Positions 10,495-22,765 of a DNA stretch of 64,000 bases are shown piece by piece. The stretch covers positions 7,905,501 to 7,969,500 of the forward strand of contig NC_046676.1 of the NCBI RefSeq assembly GCF_003369915.1. The letters are read 5' to 3'. Source of the stretch: Drosophila miranda. Its lineage: Eukaryota; Arthropoda; Insecta; Diptera; Drosophilidae. The translations under genes and the position numbers were made by a program. The notes under the pieces were generated by a model. The model worked only from the letters and a program-made list of their open reading frames with translations. It was not told where the DNA came from and did not search any database. Positions within the stretch are counted from its first letter, which is position 1, and each line of letters begins with the position of its first letter.

Positions 10495-13400
10495 TTAGTA
10501 TATATAACGTGCGTAGCTGCTCGGCCACTGCATGGAGAAGGTGTAGTCGGGCAGCGTGGCCAAAAACTGCTCGCTCAAAGCGTCCCGCTCGACCCTGGGA
10601 CCCACGTAGTGCCCGGAGACGCCAAGCTCGCAAACGGGTTCATCGAAATTTCCATTGTCCTTCTGCAAAATCAATTCAGAATGAAGATGGAATGAATGCT
10701 CGGAAAAGTCTGGGGCTTCGAAATGATAGCCTGATTATAATAGAGAATCATATTAATATATCAACTATAAAACTACTTTTAGAAGTCTTTAGACTCTGAA
10801 AGAGCTTCTATTAGGATAGTTTGAGATGGAGACGGACAGACATTGCCCTGTAAAGTAGTAATAAATAGTAATACCAACCGATAGTTCCACGTAGAACTCA
10901 ATGGGAGTGCTGTCTATGCCGTAGGTTATCTGGACTTGCAGCGGCGGCCTATACGTGGCGGGGTTGTCCAGCATTCCCTGAGCAAATGACCATCTCAGCA
11001 GCTTCACTCCACTGCGGGGCTTGAAGAAGAGTCCCATGTTGGGAGGCCCCGACAGCCGGAATTCCAAGCGGGCCTGATCGCCCCTGGCCAGGACAGTCTT
11101 GTTAACCAGCTCCAGCACAGTGGGGTACGGCAACTGCACGGGCTCTTCCCGTGGCAACCAACGCGCCTCTTTGCGAGCGGAGCACCAACGGTAGCAGGGA
11201 ATGCCGCACATCAGCTCCGAGTCACAGTCCTCGCCCAGGCGAGTGAGGCCAGTGAGGTTCATCGTGTCGTGGAGAGGCCCGTCCTTGTTCCTGTCCAGCA
11301 TGTGCAGGTAGTAGCCGCTGTTTTCCGAACTCATGGATCCATCGTGCTCGAAGAATCTGCGGTGCACTTGCTACTCCACAGAACAGTTCAGTTGGTGGCA
11401 TTTCGTGGTAAACATTAGTCGACTCACCATCATATCTACACGCATCACATTGGTCTTTGGGCGGTAGGGAAATCCAACATCGGAAACGGAGATCATGCAG
11501 AACACGAACATCGCCAGCGCCAAGCCTCCGAGCATACTCTTGGGTCGCCGGAACATATTTATGAGGGGAGCCTGCTTACACACATAAGGCGTTCAGTTAC
11601 TTTAAGTTGAGGGATAGTTCTGCTTCCTTACCGCAAAAGACAAGGACAGAATCGTGCCGAACGCACAGAGTACCGCTATGATGGTGTCGGGATTGGTTGT
11701 GACACCAAAACGTCCGACCATTGGTATGAGTATCACGATAAACGTGTGGAATAGATAGGCATGGTAAAGGAACGGCATCAGCTGGCTAGCTCCGAGCACG
11801 AAGGACCAGTAGTATCCTGGAAATAAAGAAATACTCATCCCATCAGAGACAACAAATAATTATCGTAACTAACGTTACCTCGGCAATGCAGACGGGTCAC
11901 CAGATTGATGATCAGAGCTCCCACATAGAATACGATAGAAATGAGGAATAAGTAGGCACTGCGGATGCTTAGAGCCGTTGTCACCAGACACAGGACCGCC
12001 AGGAGGACGCAGTAGGCATGCCCCGCGATCTGCAAGTGGTAGGCATGCGTGATCTTCTCCTGCAAGGGGTGTCAATCATGGGGAGCTTTAGTCGTGGTCC
12101 CCTGAGTATCTTGTTTTGGACAACTCACACTTGGCCGAAGAGTCAGATAGAGGGTCAGCGGCAGAATAAGGCCAATCACCGAGGGGCAAATGAAGAGACC
12201 GATGACCAGCCAACTGTTGCTAAAGTAAGTCAGGGTACGATCTCCTGCATCGTACAAGACGCACATGATCAGGGGCAGTGCCAGGGCCAGAACGACACCG
12301 GCAAGTGCCAACAGGAACTGTACTCCGAACGCGCCGGCAAAGGTTCCAACGGCGTGACCCGACACCTTGCGCATGCGCCACAGGGAGAGGCAGACGAGCA
12401 GCATGGCCCCAATAGAAAAGCAGATGTTGAGTACCACGCCAGTGGACTCTTTGTAGAACACGAAGAAGAGCCCAATAAAGTCGAAAAACACCGAATGGCC
12501 CTCAGAGTATGGCTGAAAAGAGCAGTGCGGCGTTAAGAGTGTCCGAAAAGAAGTAATCAAATGAGGAGATATCGAGCATTGATTACCTCCGTGTCATACA
12601 TCTCGTGGGCATTGGAGATACTTTGAACTAGGGCCAGCACATTGTCCCCAGTGCTCTGGAGGGCACCGCCGGATATGACGGTGTACCGATCAAACTCAGT
12701 GTGATAGACGAATCCATTGTAAATGCCAGCCATGTCCAGGCCTAGTAAAAGATATTTCCTAAATTGATCTAAATTAAAAAGGTACGTGTCACTTACCCGG
12801 TACAACTCCAAAGTCACGGAAGATCCTGAAGTCGGTGTCCGAAGGTATTAGGCCAGCTTGGAATATCTCTTCGCCCGTGGTTGTGGCAAACGGGTGTGGG
12901 ATACTTTTTTTGTAATGCTGTAGCGATATTTTGAAGGTTGAAAGTAGAATCCGATTAGATAAAATGGCTGCCAGACAGGCGATACCGATTTCGTTCATAT
13001 CTAAGCAATACTCGTAGAACAAAGCAAGTAGTAGTCATCGGGTGGATGAGGCAAGTTACTTACTTCCATCAGCCACGGGTGATTGGGACCGCCCTGGAAG
13101 AGCAGCTCACGACCGCCCGAGCCGTCCAAGTTAATCAGCGCTCTAGGAAAAAAGTGTTTTGTTTTTTGGTCGCAATCTTCAGAGTCCGGTGGCGGTCTGT
13201 CCACTTACTTGCAATTGGCGGACCATCGGTGCTGTGTGATGAAGCCGTGGGAGCCCAGCATTGGCTGTTCCTCGCCCCCATTGAAGAGGAACACAATGGG
13301 ATGCAGGAACAGATCAGCGGATATGGCCATCTGTCGGAGCACCTCCAGCATTACAGCCACCATGTAGGCATCGTCGCCGGCACCTGGGCCGTCAGGAATT

Positions 13401-14115
13401 ATGTCTTTTGCTCTCTGATAGGACTATATCTTGCACTTACCCGGCGATCCTGGCTTGGTGTCGTAGTGACTGTTAACCAGCAAATATGAGGAGCTGTTGG
13501 ACGTCCTCGTGCTCAACTTTACGATCACGTTCTGCACACCTTGGTAGTGGTTGACCAAGCCATTGTGAAGATAAGACCCCGAGACCCGTTGTACTTCCCA
13601 TTCCATATCGAAGAGATCGTCGCGCATTGCCGAACGGACTTTTGCTATCTCGGCGAGCATATATTCCACTATAGTCACCTCATTGACATGGTCGCCCACG
13701 ACTCGTGGCCCCATCTGGCTGATGGACAGCAATATGCCCTGGGCTCGCTCGGCCACGAATTTCCCCGGACTGGCCGACTCCTCGGCGATCTTCAGAGCCG
13801 TAGGCACCGCCTGGAAGAGTGGTATGACCACGGCGAAGAAAAGACCCACCCAGAAGAGGAGGTAGGTGGGGCCATAATACCAGGGAAGCTGCTTGGCCGC
13901 ACGTTCACGCCCCTCGAGCTCTATGATCAGGTTGGCAGAGCCTGAGCCGTTGCTCGTTGGCAGAATGCTCTGCAGAAAAGGAAAGAAATATTACTCATTC
14001 TGTGACTAATTCCAGAAAAATCTGGAGGCATACCGATACCTTTCCATCCGTTGGAGCGCCCATTTCTGCCTGCAGCCAGAGTACAACTAACAAGGGTCTG
14101 GTCTGCCATCGCCAT
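10495..14115 (-). CDS. Ermp1-family M28 metallopeptidase, gene A
   Basis: Twelve exons: 14115-14092, 13969-13441, 13383-13209, 13142-13064, 12917-12797, 12741-12587, 12512-12129, 12059-11879, 11816-11632, 11571-11428, 11370-10879, 10662-10495; 878 residues. The family is an ER-membrane zinc exopeptidase with one N-terminal membrane anchor ([16 protein letters not shown]), a lumenal M28 domain, about eight further membrane helices and a lumenal tail. Metal ligands are visible: His in NSHYDTKP, Asp in GAGDDA, Glu-Glu in NGGEEQ, Asp in PSDTDFRIF, His in VYHTEF. Exon 1 encodes MAMADQTL, matching the short first exon of the paralogues; a second ATG two codons in (14109) aligns best with them. Exon 4 is two codons shorter than in its neighbours. 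The protein ends in YARYIY. Substrate unknown. Confidence 0.88.
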
Positions 14116-14535
14116 CCTATTTTAAAATGGTATTTTTTGCATTTATGGTTTTAGTATTGGTATCGGCAGCATAGTATAAAGATATTCGATATTTATGGCC
14201 TAATGGCCCTGATGGCTTCGCAATTACTAATCAACATACCTATATAAAATCTATATAACTCTTGGCAATACTTCGCAGAACATATGTACATGAGTACGTA
14301 TGTAGATCGATTCCAAAACTTGAACGTGACGAATTTTGTGAGGCCGATTAGGGGAAATCATAACGCCCAACTTCGCCCCATATCGTAAAGCAGTTAATAG
14401 CGGATTTATGGATTCATTGTGTCGCATCCGAACGGCAACGGCCAATAAGTAATCGTCTCCAATTCAGTTTCCGTTTTATTATACTAATCGTTTATTCATA
14501 CATATGTACATAGCACAACCATACACTAGGAATTC
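14116..14535. other. Spacer between protease genes A and B
   Basis: 420 bp of AT-rich DNA with no gene. It holds CGATATTTATGGCCTA near 14185-14200; a nearly identical word recurs near 18554-18570 upstream of gene B. It presumably contains the promoter of A and the 3' end of B. Confidence 0.5.
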
Positions 14536-17500
14536 TCAGAATATATATCGCTCGTAAGAGGTCGGCCACTCCATGGGATGGGCGAAATCGGGAAGATCAT
14601 CCAGGAACTTCTGGGTGGCCGCATCCCGCTTGTTGAGGTGGCTCATGTAATGCCCGGAGACGCCCAGCTTAAACAGGGGCACGTCAAAGTTGGCATCGTC
14701 TTTCTGTAAACATTTGGAAAGCGAAAGTTCCCCGTATTAGATGAACTCTCACCTGATGGAAGAATCTTTGCAATACTAACCCTCAGCTCGAAGTAGAATT
14801 CAACTGGTGAGTCGTCGCTACCGTAGCCAAAGAAGATGTGATACGGTGGTTTGTAGATGGCCGGGCTATCCAGCATTCCCATTAGGAAGGACCACTTTAG
14901 GATCTTCACCCCATCAAGGGGCATCACGAACAGACTCATCCTAGGCGGACCCGACACTTTGAAGTCGTATCGAACTCGTATATCGAACTCCCCCACTAGA
15001 ACCGTTTTGTTCAGCAGCTCCAGCACGGTGGGTACATCGGGCAGTTCGACGAGCTCATCGCGGGGCAGCCAGTGGGCATCTTCCACGGCGGCACACCAGC
15101 GGTGGTTGAAGCAGGGCATGCCACACTTCATCTCCTTCTTGCATTCTTCGTCGAGGCGCGTGAATCCTGTGAGGTTGATCTTGTCACGCAGCGGCTCCTC
15201 CAGGCGTCTGTCCTGCAGGTCAAAGTAGTAGCCGCTGTCCTCCAGGCTAAGGGATCCATCGTACTCGTAGAACTTTCGATGCACTTCCTAAAGCGATCGA
15301 AAAGGACAGATCAGGTGAGTTGGGAGTTGCAACGATTGGGATGCTACCGACTCACCAGAAAGTGCAGACGCATCACATTTGTTTTGGCCCGATAAGGAAA
15401 TCCAACTTCAGAGACGGAGATCATGCAGAATATGAACATAACCAGCGCAAGGCCGCCTATCATGCTCTTGGGTCGTCGGAACAGATTAATCAGAGGGGCC
15501 TGGAAATAGCTTAAATGCTGTCTATAATCCTCACGAGGTGGCATCACTTGCTTACCACAAAAATCATTGACAAGATCGAACCTAAGGCAGACAGAAGTGC
15601 AACGAACATGTCCGGGTTCGATTCCATGCCTTTGCGACTGGTCATGGGTATGATGATGACCAGGAAGCTATGGAACAAGTAGGTGAAGTAGAGATACGGC
15701 AGTATCTGGCAAGCGCCCAGAACCAGGGACCAAAGGTAGCCTTGAAAAGAAACGAGTTATATTAAAAGAATTCCAAAGGGATTTGATTCCTCTCCGCCAA
15801 CTTACCTCGATCATGGAGACGACTCAGCAGGTTGATAATGAGAGCGCACACGTAGAAGAAAATGCAAATCAATAAGAGGTAGGCAGTGCGAATGCTGGCC
15901 ACCGTGAGTAGTATGCAGAGTACAACCAAAAAGATGCAGTAGGCGTGTCCCGCGATCTGCAGGTGGTAGGTGTGCGGGATCTTCTCCTGGAATAGAAATC
16001 GGAAGAGTTTAGTGACAGAATTAAAACTATTCTGCTCAACTTACGCTTGGTCGAAGAGACAGGTAGAGCGTCATCGGCAGAACAAGGCCGATCAAGGAGG
16101 GGCAAATGAACAGACCGATGACCAGCCAACTGTTTGTAAAGTAGGTCATGGTGCGATCGCTTGAGTCATAAAACACGGACATGAGCAGGGGGAAGCCCAT
16201 GGCGAGAAGGAATCCCAGGATGGCCAGCAGAAACATAATTCCAAAGGCGCCGGCATAGGTGCCAATTTTTTGGTCCGTCACCCTGGCCATGCGCCACAGC
16301 GAGAGGCAGACAAGAATTATTGCCGCCAGGGAGAAGCAAATGTTAAGTGCCACGCCCGTGGACTCTTTGTAGTACACGAAGAAGAGGCCCAGATAGTCGA
16401 AGAACACCGAATGGCCTTCAGAGTGTGCCTGAAAATATAGGTAAAATGTGCTTAGAATAGCTTCAATAAAAGGCTACTCAGAAAGTGAATATTACCTCAG
16501 TGTCGTACATTTCCTCAGCATTGGAGATACTCTGTACCAGGGACAGAACATTGTCCCCAGTGTTCTGCAGCGAGTCTCTGGACACCGCACTGAAGCGATC
16601 GAATTTCGTGTGGTATACAAAGCCATTGTAGACGCCCGCCAAATCCAGACCTGATCAGAAACATGGATACGATGAAGTTTCATGTATTTTGTGTCAATCT
16701 TTCAATAAACCCCACCTGGAACTGGTCCAAAGTTATGGAACATGCGGAAATCCGTGTCCGAGGGTATGAGATCAGCCTGGAAGACCTCCTCGGCCATTGT
16801 GGTAGCAAACGGATGCTTGGCACTCTTTTTGTAATGCTGGAATAAAAAAGGTCGCAGTTTCCATTAGATAAGCGAGCAGACTGGAAGGAGCATAAAGTGC
16901 AGATTAGATAAACAAGGCCACTAAACCAGTTCGCCAAGCACTAATTTAGATAATATTCACGATATCGACTTGCCTTCATTAGCCACGGATGGTTGGGACC
17001 CCCCTGGAAGAGGAGCTCACGACCGCCACAGCCAGCGGAATCCAAGTTGATGAGAGCCCTAGGAGAAGATACAAAAAATCGTAGTGGTCATAGTGCTGTA
17101 TGATCCGTGGTGCTTCCACTTACTTGCAGTTGGCGGACCACTTGTGCTGGGAGATGAATCCATGCGAGCCATGAAACGGTTGCTCCTCGGCCCCATTGAA
17201 GAGGAAGACAATGGGATGTAGGAAAGGGTCGTCAGATATGGCCATCAGGCGGAGCACCTCCAGCATGGACACCACCATGAACTCAGCATCTCCGGTGCCT
17301 GCAGGAAAGAGCTTCGAGTTTCAAAACCGAAGAGTATTCGTAAACCGGGTGAGAGGACGGACTTACCCACACTGCTGGGCTTGGAATCGTAGTGGCTGTT
17401 GACTAGCAGGTAGGATGTGCTGTTGGAGCTCTTGGCACTCAGCTTGACGACCACATTCTGGATGCCCTGGTACATGTTTATCATCTGCCAGTGGAGAAAG

Positions 17501-18003
17501 GCGCCTTCTGCCCTCTGCACATCCACTTCGAGCTCATAGAGATCCTGTCGCATCTCCTGACGCACCTTTTCTATCTCTTCGAGGAGAAACTGAACCATGA
17601 GTACCTCGGTAACATAGTCGCCAGCGATTTTTGGACCCATCAGATCGATTTTTAGCAAAGTGGTCTCTGCTCGTTGTGCCACAAATTTGCCTGCCTTGGC
17701 GGACTCCTCCTCCACTTTGACCCCCGTAGGCAGGTGGTTGAAGAGGGGATAGACGACGGCGAAGAAGAGACCCACCCAAAACAGCAGATACACCGGCCCA
17801 TAGTACCAGGGCAGCTGCTTGGGTGACCTGTCCTTCTCATTCAAGTCGATTCTCGTGTCTTCGCTATCCTGCGTGTCCGTCATCAGCTGCATGGTGCTCT
17901 TAAATCCGTTTGTTGGATCCGTGTACTCCGGAGCGGCACCCACCAAGTTATCCGTATTGTTCTCTCCCATGTTGCTTGATTCACTGCCTGCCTTATTCAC
18001 CAT
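14536..18003 (-). CDS. Ermp1-family M28 metallopeptidase, gene B
   Basis: Eleven exons: 18003-17367, 17298-17124, 17058-16974, 16836-16716, 16650-16496, 16428-16045, 15986-15806, 15740-15556, 15499-15356, 15287-14781, 14703-14536; 913 residues. It carries the M28 ligands ([32 protein letters not shown]). The longer N-terminus is Asp/Glu/Asn-rich and lies before the first membrane segment ([16 protein letters not shown]). The start is uncertain: ATG at 18003 is the first in-frame one in the exon. ATG at 17970 (MGENNTDNL) resembles the MGDKDKL start of paralogues. A spliced leader exon near 18124-18166 (MDCKIHVHCTINLV) joined to an acceptor at 18081 would also stay in frame. The intron after exon 3 begins with GC rather than GT (AAG/GCAAGT at 16973). 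Ends YERYIF. Confidence 0.83.
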
Positions 18004-18921
18004 CAGATCACGGCGAAAAGTGGCGCAGAACTGAGCGAACTTCTCGAAAATTTTCTCTTTTATCAGACTGGATATGCTATCTGCAGCCAAGATCCCATAG
18101 GCAATATAGGCACACACGCCTTACCAACGAGATTTATTGTACAATGCACATGTATTTTACAATCCATTAAGGGGCCAAAGTCGCTTCGAGTTCAATCTTA
18201 ATAAGGTGAAGTTATTGATTTATTGTCATTGCATAGCATCTAGATACGATACCAATCCTCCATATGTACCGATCTTATCGAGTGAAAGTCTGTGAGTTCC
18301 TATTTGGTTTCTGCTCAAAGATATCAACCTCTAATATAGGCTTTACGTTATGTACATGTATCGGTTTTATAGTCCTTAAATCAAATGGGATATAATGATA
18401 TCATTTATACTGAAATGAAATGTATGTGTTGGTAACTCTGATAACGAAAAGGTAGCTTCAGGCGGGTTTCCGAACGGACACGCTTTTGAAGTTCAAGCGA
18501 ATTCGAGGTTCTTTTTACCAGATCTGATATGCTGGGTAGAGTACGGTACCCCCCCGATATTTATGGCCTAGCACACGAGCATGAGCATGTAGATTTTATA
18601 ATCTTTCGAGGGCTAAAGTCGAAATCATTGATTTATTTTCTGGGGCACTATTGCGGGCCGTGTTCTATGAAAAGCAATACAATAATTGGGTACATAAACT
18701 GTACCTGTATCAGCATAGGAATAAATGTATCGGTTTTATATTCTCTAGATCAAATAAAGATAACATAATCAGCAGCTGAATTTTCGGCAACCGTGAGAAT
18801 AATAATAATAATAATTTTCATGTCCAGTTTCAGGCAGGTTATGGATCGCGTTTTATTGTGGAAATGTTACGAGTGTATGAGTATAGGTACGGGCATTGGC
18901 ACACTTATAGCTATGATAGGT
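18004..18921. other. Spacer between B and C with an internal duplication
   Basis: Two stretches, about 18145-18410 and 18570-18780, resemble each other. Both contain CCAAAGTCG/CTAAAGTCG, TATTGATTTATT/CATTGATTTATT, and TGTATCGGTTTTATA followed by an AT-rich tail. The left copy contains the candidate leader exon of gene B. Most of the rest is AT-rich with no open frame. Confidence 0.5.
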
Positions 18922-21900
18922 CTAGTATATATAACGCTTAAATATCGATGGCCACTCCATGACATGGACGTAGTCGGGGAAGCTTTTAATGAACTGCAGA
19001 GCCTCTGGATCCCTCTCATAATCATAGCTCACGTAGTGTCCCACAATCCCTAGCTCGAGGGTGGGACTTTCGAAATCTCCATCGGATTTCTAGAATAAAT
19101 CAATATATGAATCTTTATCTCCTTTTTTTGATGATTTATAAAACCAGAAACCCACCGATAATACGATGTAAAATTTTAACGGAGAGTCATCCTTTCCGTA
19201 GGAGAAGAATATCTGGTACGGAGCCGAGAACTCTTCGGGTTCGTCCAGCATTGTTCTGACGAAAGACCAGTCCTCAACCTTCGCCCCTCCCAGTGGTTGG
19301 ACAAACACGTTCATGTGGGGCGGCCCCGCCAGCTCGTAGTCAAAACGCACTGTTTTTTCCGCCTCTGAAACAGTCTTTCCCAGAAGCTCAAACTTAAGCT
19401 CCACCTCGGGCAGAACCACTTCCGTCTCGCGCGGCAGCCAACCAGCCCTCGTACGCTGACTGCACCAGCTGTAGTAGAAGCACGGAATGCCGCACATAAC
19501 GTACTTCTCGCAGTCAGGCTCCACTCGAGCCAGACCACTTAGGTTGACGGAGGAGTCCTTCAGAGGATTGAGTTCTCGACGATCCTGATAGTCGAAATAG
19601 TACCCAGAATCATTGTGACTCACTGAGCCATCTTGCTCGTAGAAGATGCGGCGTGTGTGCTGTAAAGCAATTGAACTATGAGACTCTGTAAGTATATGAG
19701 GAGTCCCTACGTACCAAGAAGTTTACCCGCATTACATTGGTCTTGGGGCGGTAGGGAAAACCGACATCCGAGACAGCAATCATGCAGAATATGAAAGTGA
19801 CCACCCCCAATCCGAGCAATATGAGCTTTGGCCAGCGGAACATGTTAATAAATTGCACCTGTGTAATACATACTCGTATGTAGATATGAAAAATCGAGAA
19901 AAGCAAAGGTAAAGGCTCCAAAGGAAACTTTCGCACTCACCACAAAGCCCAGGGCAAAGAAGGTGCAGAGGGCACAGATAAGGGCTATGATCAAGTCAGG
20001 ATTTGTGCCGCTATTATTGCGGCCCAGGACAGGAAAGAATATTACGAGGAAGGTGTAGAAGAGATAGCAGAAGTAGCAAAACGGTAGCAGCTGAAGGCAC
20101 TGCACGGTAATGGTCCAGTAGTAGCCTGAAGAAGTATCTCATTAGTCCAGGCACATCTCCGGCAAATGCCTTGAACAACACTCACCACGGTCATGCAGAG
20201 TGCTCAACAGGTTCACCAGCAGCGAGGCCGAGTAGAAGATCATCGACAACAGGCACAGGTACGGAGTGCGCAGACTAACAGAAGTCAAGACGATGGCCAA
20301 GAAGGCCAGGATAACGCAATGAGCGTGTAAACTCATGTGCAGATGGTAGGCATGGCTTAACTGTCCCTGCATGACATTAAGATATTGAAAATGTAGTCCA
20401 CTAACATACTTTCTACTTACGTTTGGCTTGAGCGTGTAGTAGAGGGTCAGAGGAAGCACCAGACCAATGACTGCCGGGCACACATAGAGGCCAATCACCA
20501 GCCAGTTGCTGCTGAAGTAGGTCAAAGATCGATCGCCGGCGTCGAACAGTACGGCCATGAGCAGGGGCAGCCCAAGGCAGAGTCCGAGCCCCACCACATG
20601 GAGCCCTAGGATGATGAGGAACCAAATGGATATCTGACCAGCTGTCACCTCAGACACGCGGGCCATTCTCCACAAGGAAAATCCGACTAGACCCAGGCTG
20701 ATCACGGCAATGACACAGTTTAGTACTATTCCAGTGGTCTCGGTGTAATACACAAAAAAGAGACCTAAGAAGTCGAAGAATACGGCATGCCCTTCATCGT
20801 ATTCCTGTAAAAAAAAATATACGGTTATTATCGGATCCATAGATCGGAACAACATTGAGTTCTAACCGACCTCTGGGTTACTCATTTCGGTTGCATTGGT
20901 GTAGGCGCGCACTAGGGCGAGGATATTTTCGCCTGTGTTCTGCACGGAACGTCCAGGAACAGCCTCAAAAGTGTCGAAGACGGTGTGGTACACGTAACCG
21001 TTGCTAACTTGGGCAATGTCGAGGCCTGCAGCAAGACATGGATTGCAAATCAATTATTGGCATGTACATATGTGTTTTAGTTACTCACCAGGAACATCTC
21101 CATAGTCACGGAAAATTCGGAAATCTGAATCAGATGGCAAAATTCCACTCTGAAAGATCTCCTCAGCCATGGTTGTGGCAAATGGGTGCAAGGCATGGGT
21201 CCTATAGTACTAGAGAGAAGAAGCAAAACCTTTTAACGTTCCGACATTTCACGAATTGGCCATAAAATAGGCAGTAAAATTGGCTTCAAAGTTAATTTTT
21301 GTGGCCTGCCATAAGCCAGCAGCATTTCGCAGAAATATGTCTCACCTTCATTAGCCACGGATTGTTGGGACCACTCTGGAAAAGAAGTTCCCGGCCCCCA
21401 CTGCCACCCACTTCTAGGTTGATGAAAGCCCTGCAGCAAACGACTCGGTAAAGATATTTTCTTAGTTTCTATCGAGTATTCTCACTTGACGTTCTTGGCC
21501 CACTTGTGTTGGGTGATGAAGCCATGTGAGCCTTGCAGGGGATTCTCCTCGGCGCCGTTGAACAGAAAGACTATGGGATGTTCGAAGGGCGTCTCCGATA
21601 TGGCCATTTGACGCAGCACCTCCAGCATGACAACCACCATGGTGCCATCGTCGCCGGAACCTGTTCGCATTTTCTTAGATCCTTCAATGGAAACGGAGGA
21701 GAATCACTTACCTGGACTGCTCGGTTTCGAGTCGAAGTGGCTGTTGAGCAGGAGATACGATGCACTCTGGGAGCTTTTGGCACTCAGTTTCACGACAACG
21801 TTCTGGATGCCTTGATACATGTTAACCATGTCGATGAACACGTAGCCACCTGAAGGCGCCTGCACATCCACCTCCAACTCGTAGAGATCGCTGCGCATCT

Positions 21901-22312
21901 CGGCCCGGATCTTTTCCGCCTCGTTCACGAGAAAAGCGACCGTTGTCACTTCGTTGGCTATGCTGCCAACCACTTTGGGTCCGATGCGATCGAAGTCGTA
22001 GAGCTGTCTCTGGGCTCGCTCCGCCACAAACTGTCCTGGTTTCTGGGATTCGTCGGCAACAGTCACTCTGTCTGGCAGTCGATTATAGAGCGGGATCACG
22101 ATGGCATAGAAGAGCGCCACCCAAAGGAGCAGAAAGGAGGGCGCATAGTACCAGGAAAGTCTGCGCCTGCGGGAGTTTCCGGTTGGCCCCGACAGAATTT
22201 TGATGAGCGCATTGTCCGATGAGCTGTCCTGGTTGGGCGGGACGCTGGTTAGTCAGTTCAATAGTCCGTCTTTCTAAGAATTCATACTTACTTTATCAGT
22301 CTTTTTTTCCAT
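18922..22312 (-). CDS. Ermp1-family M28 metallopeptidase, gene C
   Basis: Twelve exons: 22312-22292, 22228-21712, 21660-21486, 21430-21346, 21209-21089, 21025-20871, 20804-20421, 20366-20186, 20125-19941, 19858-19715, 19659-19156, 19089-18922; 879 residues. Exon 1 encodes MEKKTDK. The ligand motifs are [26 protein letters not shown] and VYHTVF; here the fourth motif reads SDSD rather than SDTD, leaving the ligand Asp in place. About 380 bp around exons 7-8 (20292-20672), intron included, are nearly identical to gene D. The exon 2-3 junction with its intron closely matches gene E. Both suggest gene conversion. Ends FKRYIY. Confidence 0.88.
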
Positions 22313-22765
22313 CTTTTCTGCAGAGTCAAACCCTTGCTACGTCCGGCCGTCGCATAACTGAACGTCTGAACCGCGGGCAGATCGACTTGAAGCCCCAAAT
22401 TTAAGGCCATAAAGATAGGGTCGTGTATCGCTGCAAGATATGGAGCTGCTGCCCACTTTGGTAGTGGTCGCTTTGCCTTAAGGCACACCTCACATTGGCG
22501 GGGTCTGCATGTGCCAGTTTAGGGTATCTAAATTGGAGGAAGTTTACTGCCCAACTTCAATATAGCCGGAGATTCCGACGCACGAGAGCAGCGATTAACA
22601 GCTTAGTCATTATTAGCCATTGTCTGAAAGTTCGATGGATGTGACGCTTGACGCTTGTTATATTAACGCGATAATTCTTATCTCAGTCCCGACTCCAAGC
22701 GTCTGGGGAAGACACAATAAATAATACATAATCTAGTATCTACGTCTATAAAGATCTTCAAGATT
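22313..22765. other. Spacer between C and D
   Basis: No gene. Upstream of C the minus strand carries TATCTTTATGGCC about 97 bp above the ATG. D has TATCTATATAGGC at the same distance from its own ATG, so this may be a shared core-promoter or GATA-type element. Confidence 0.4.
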
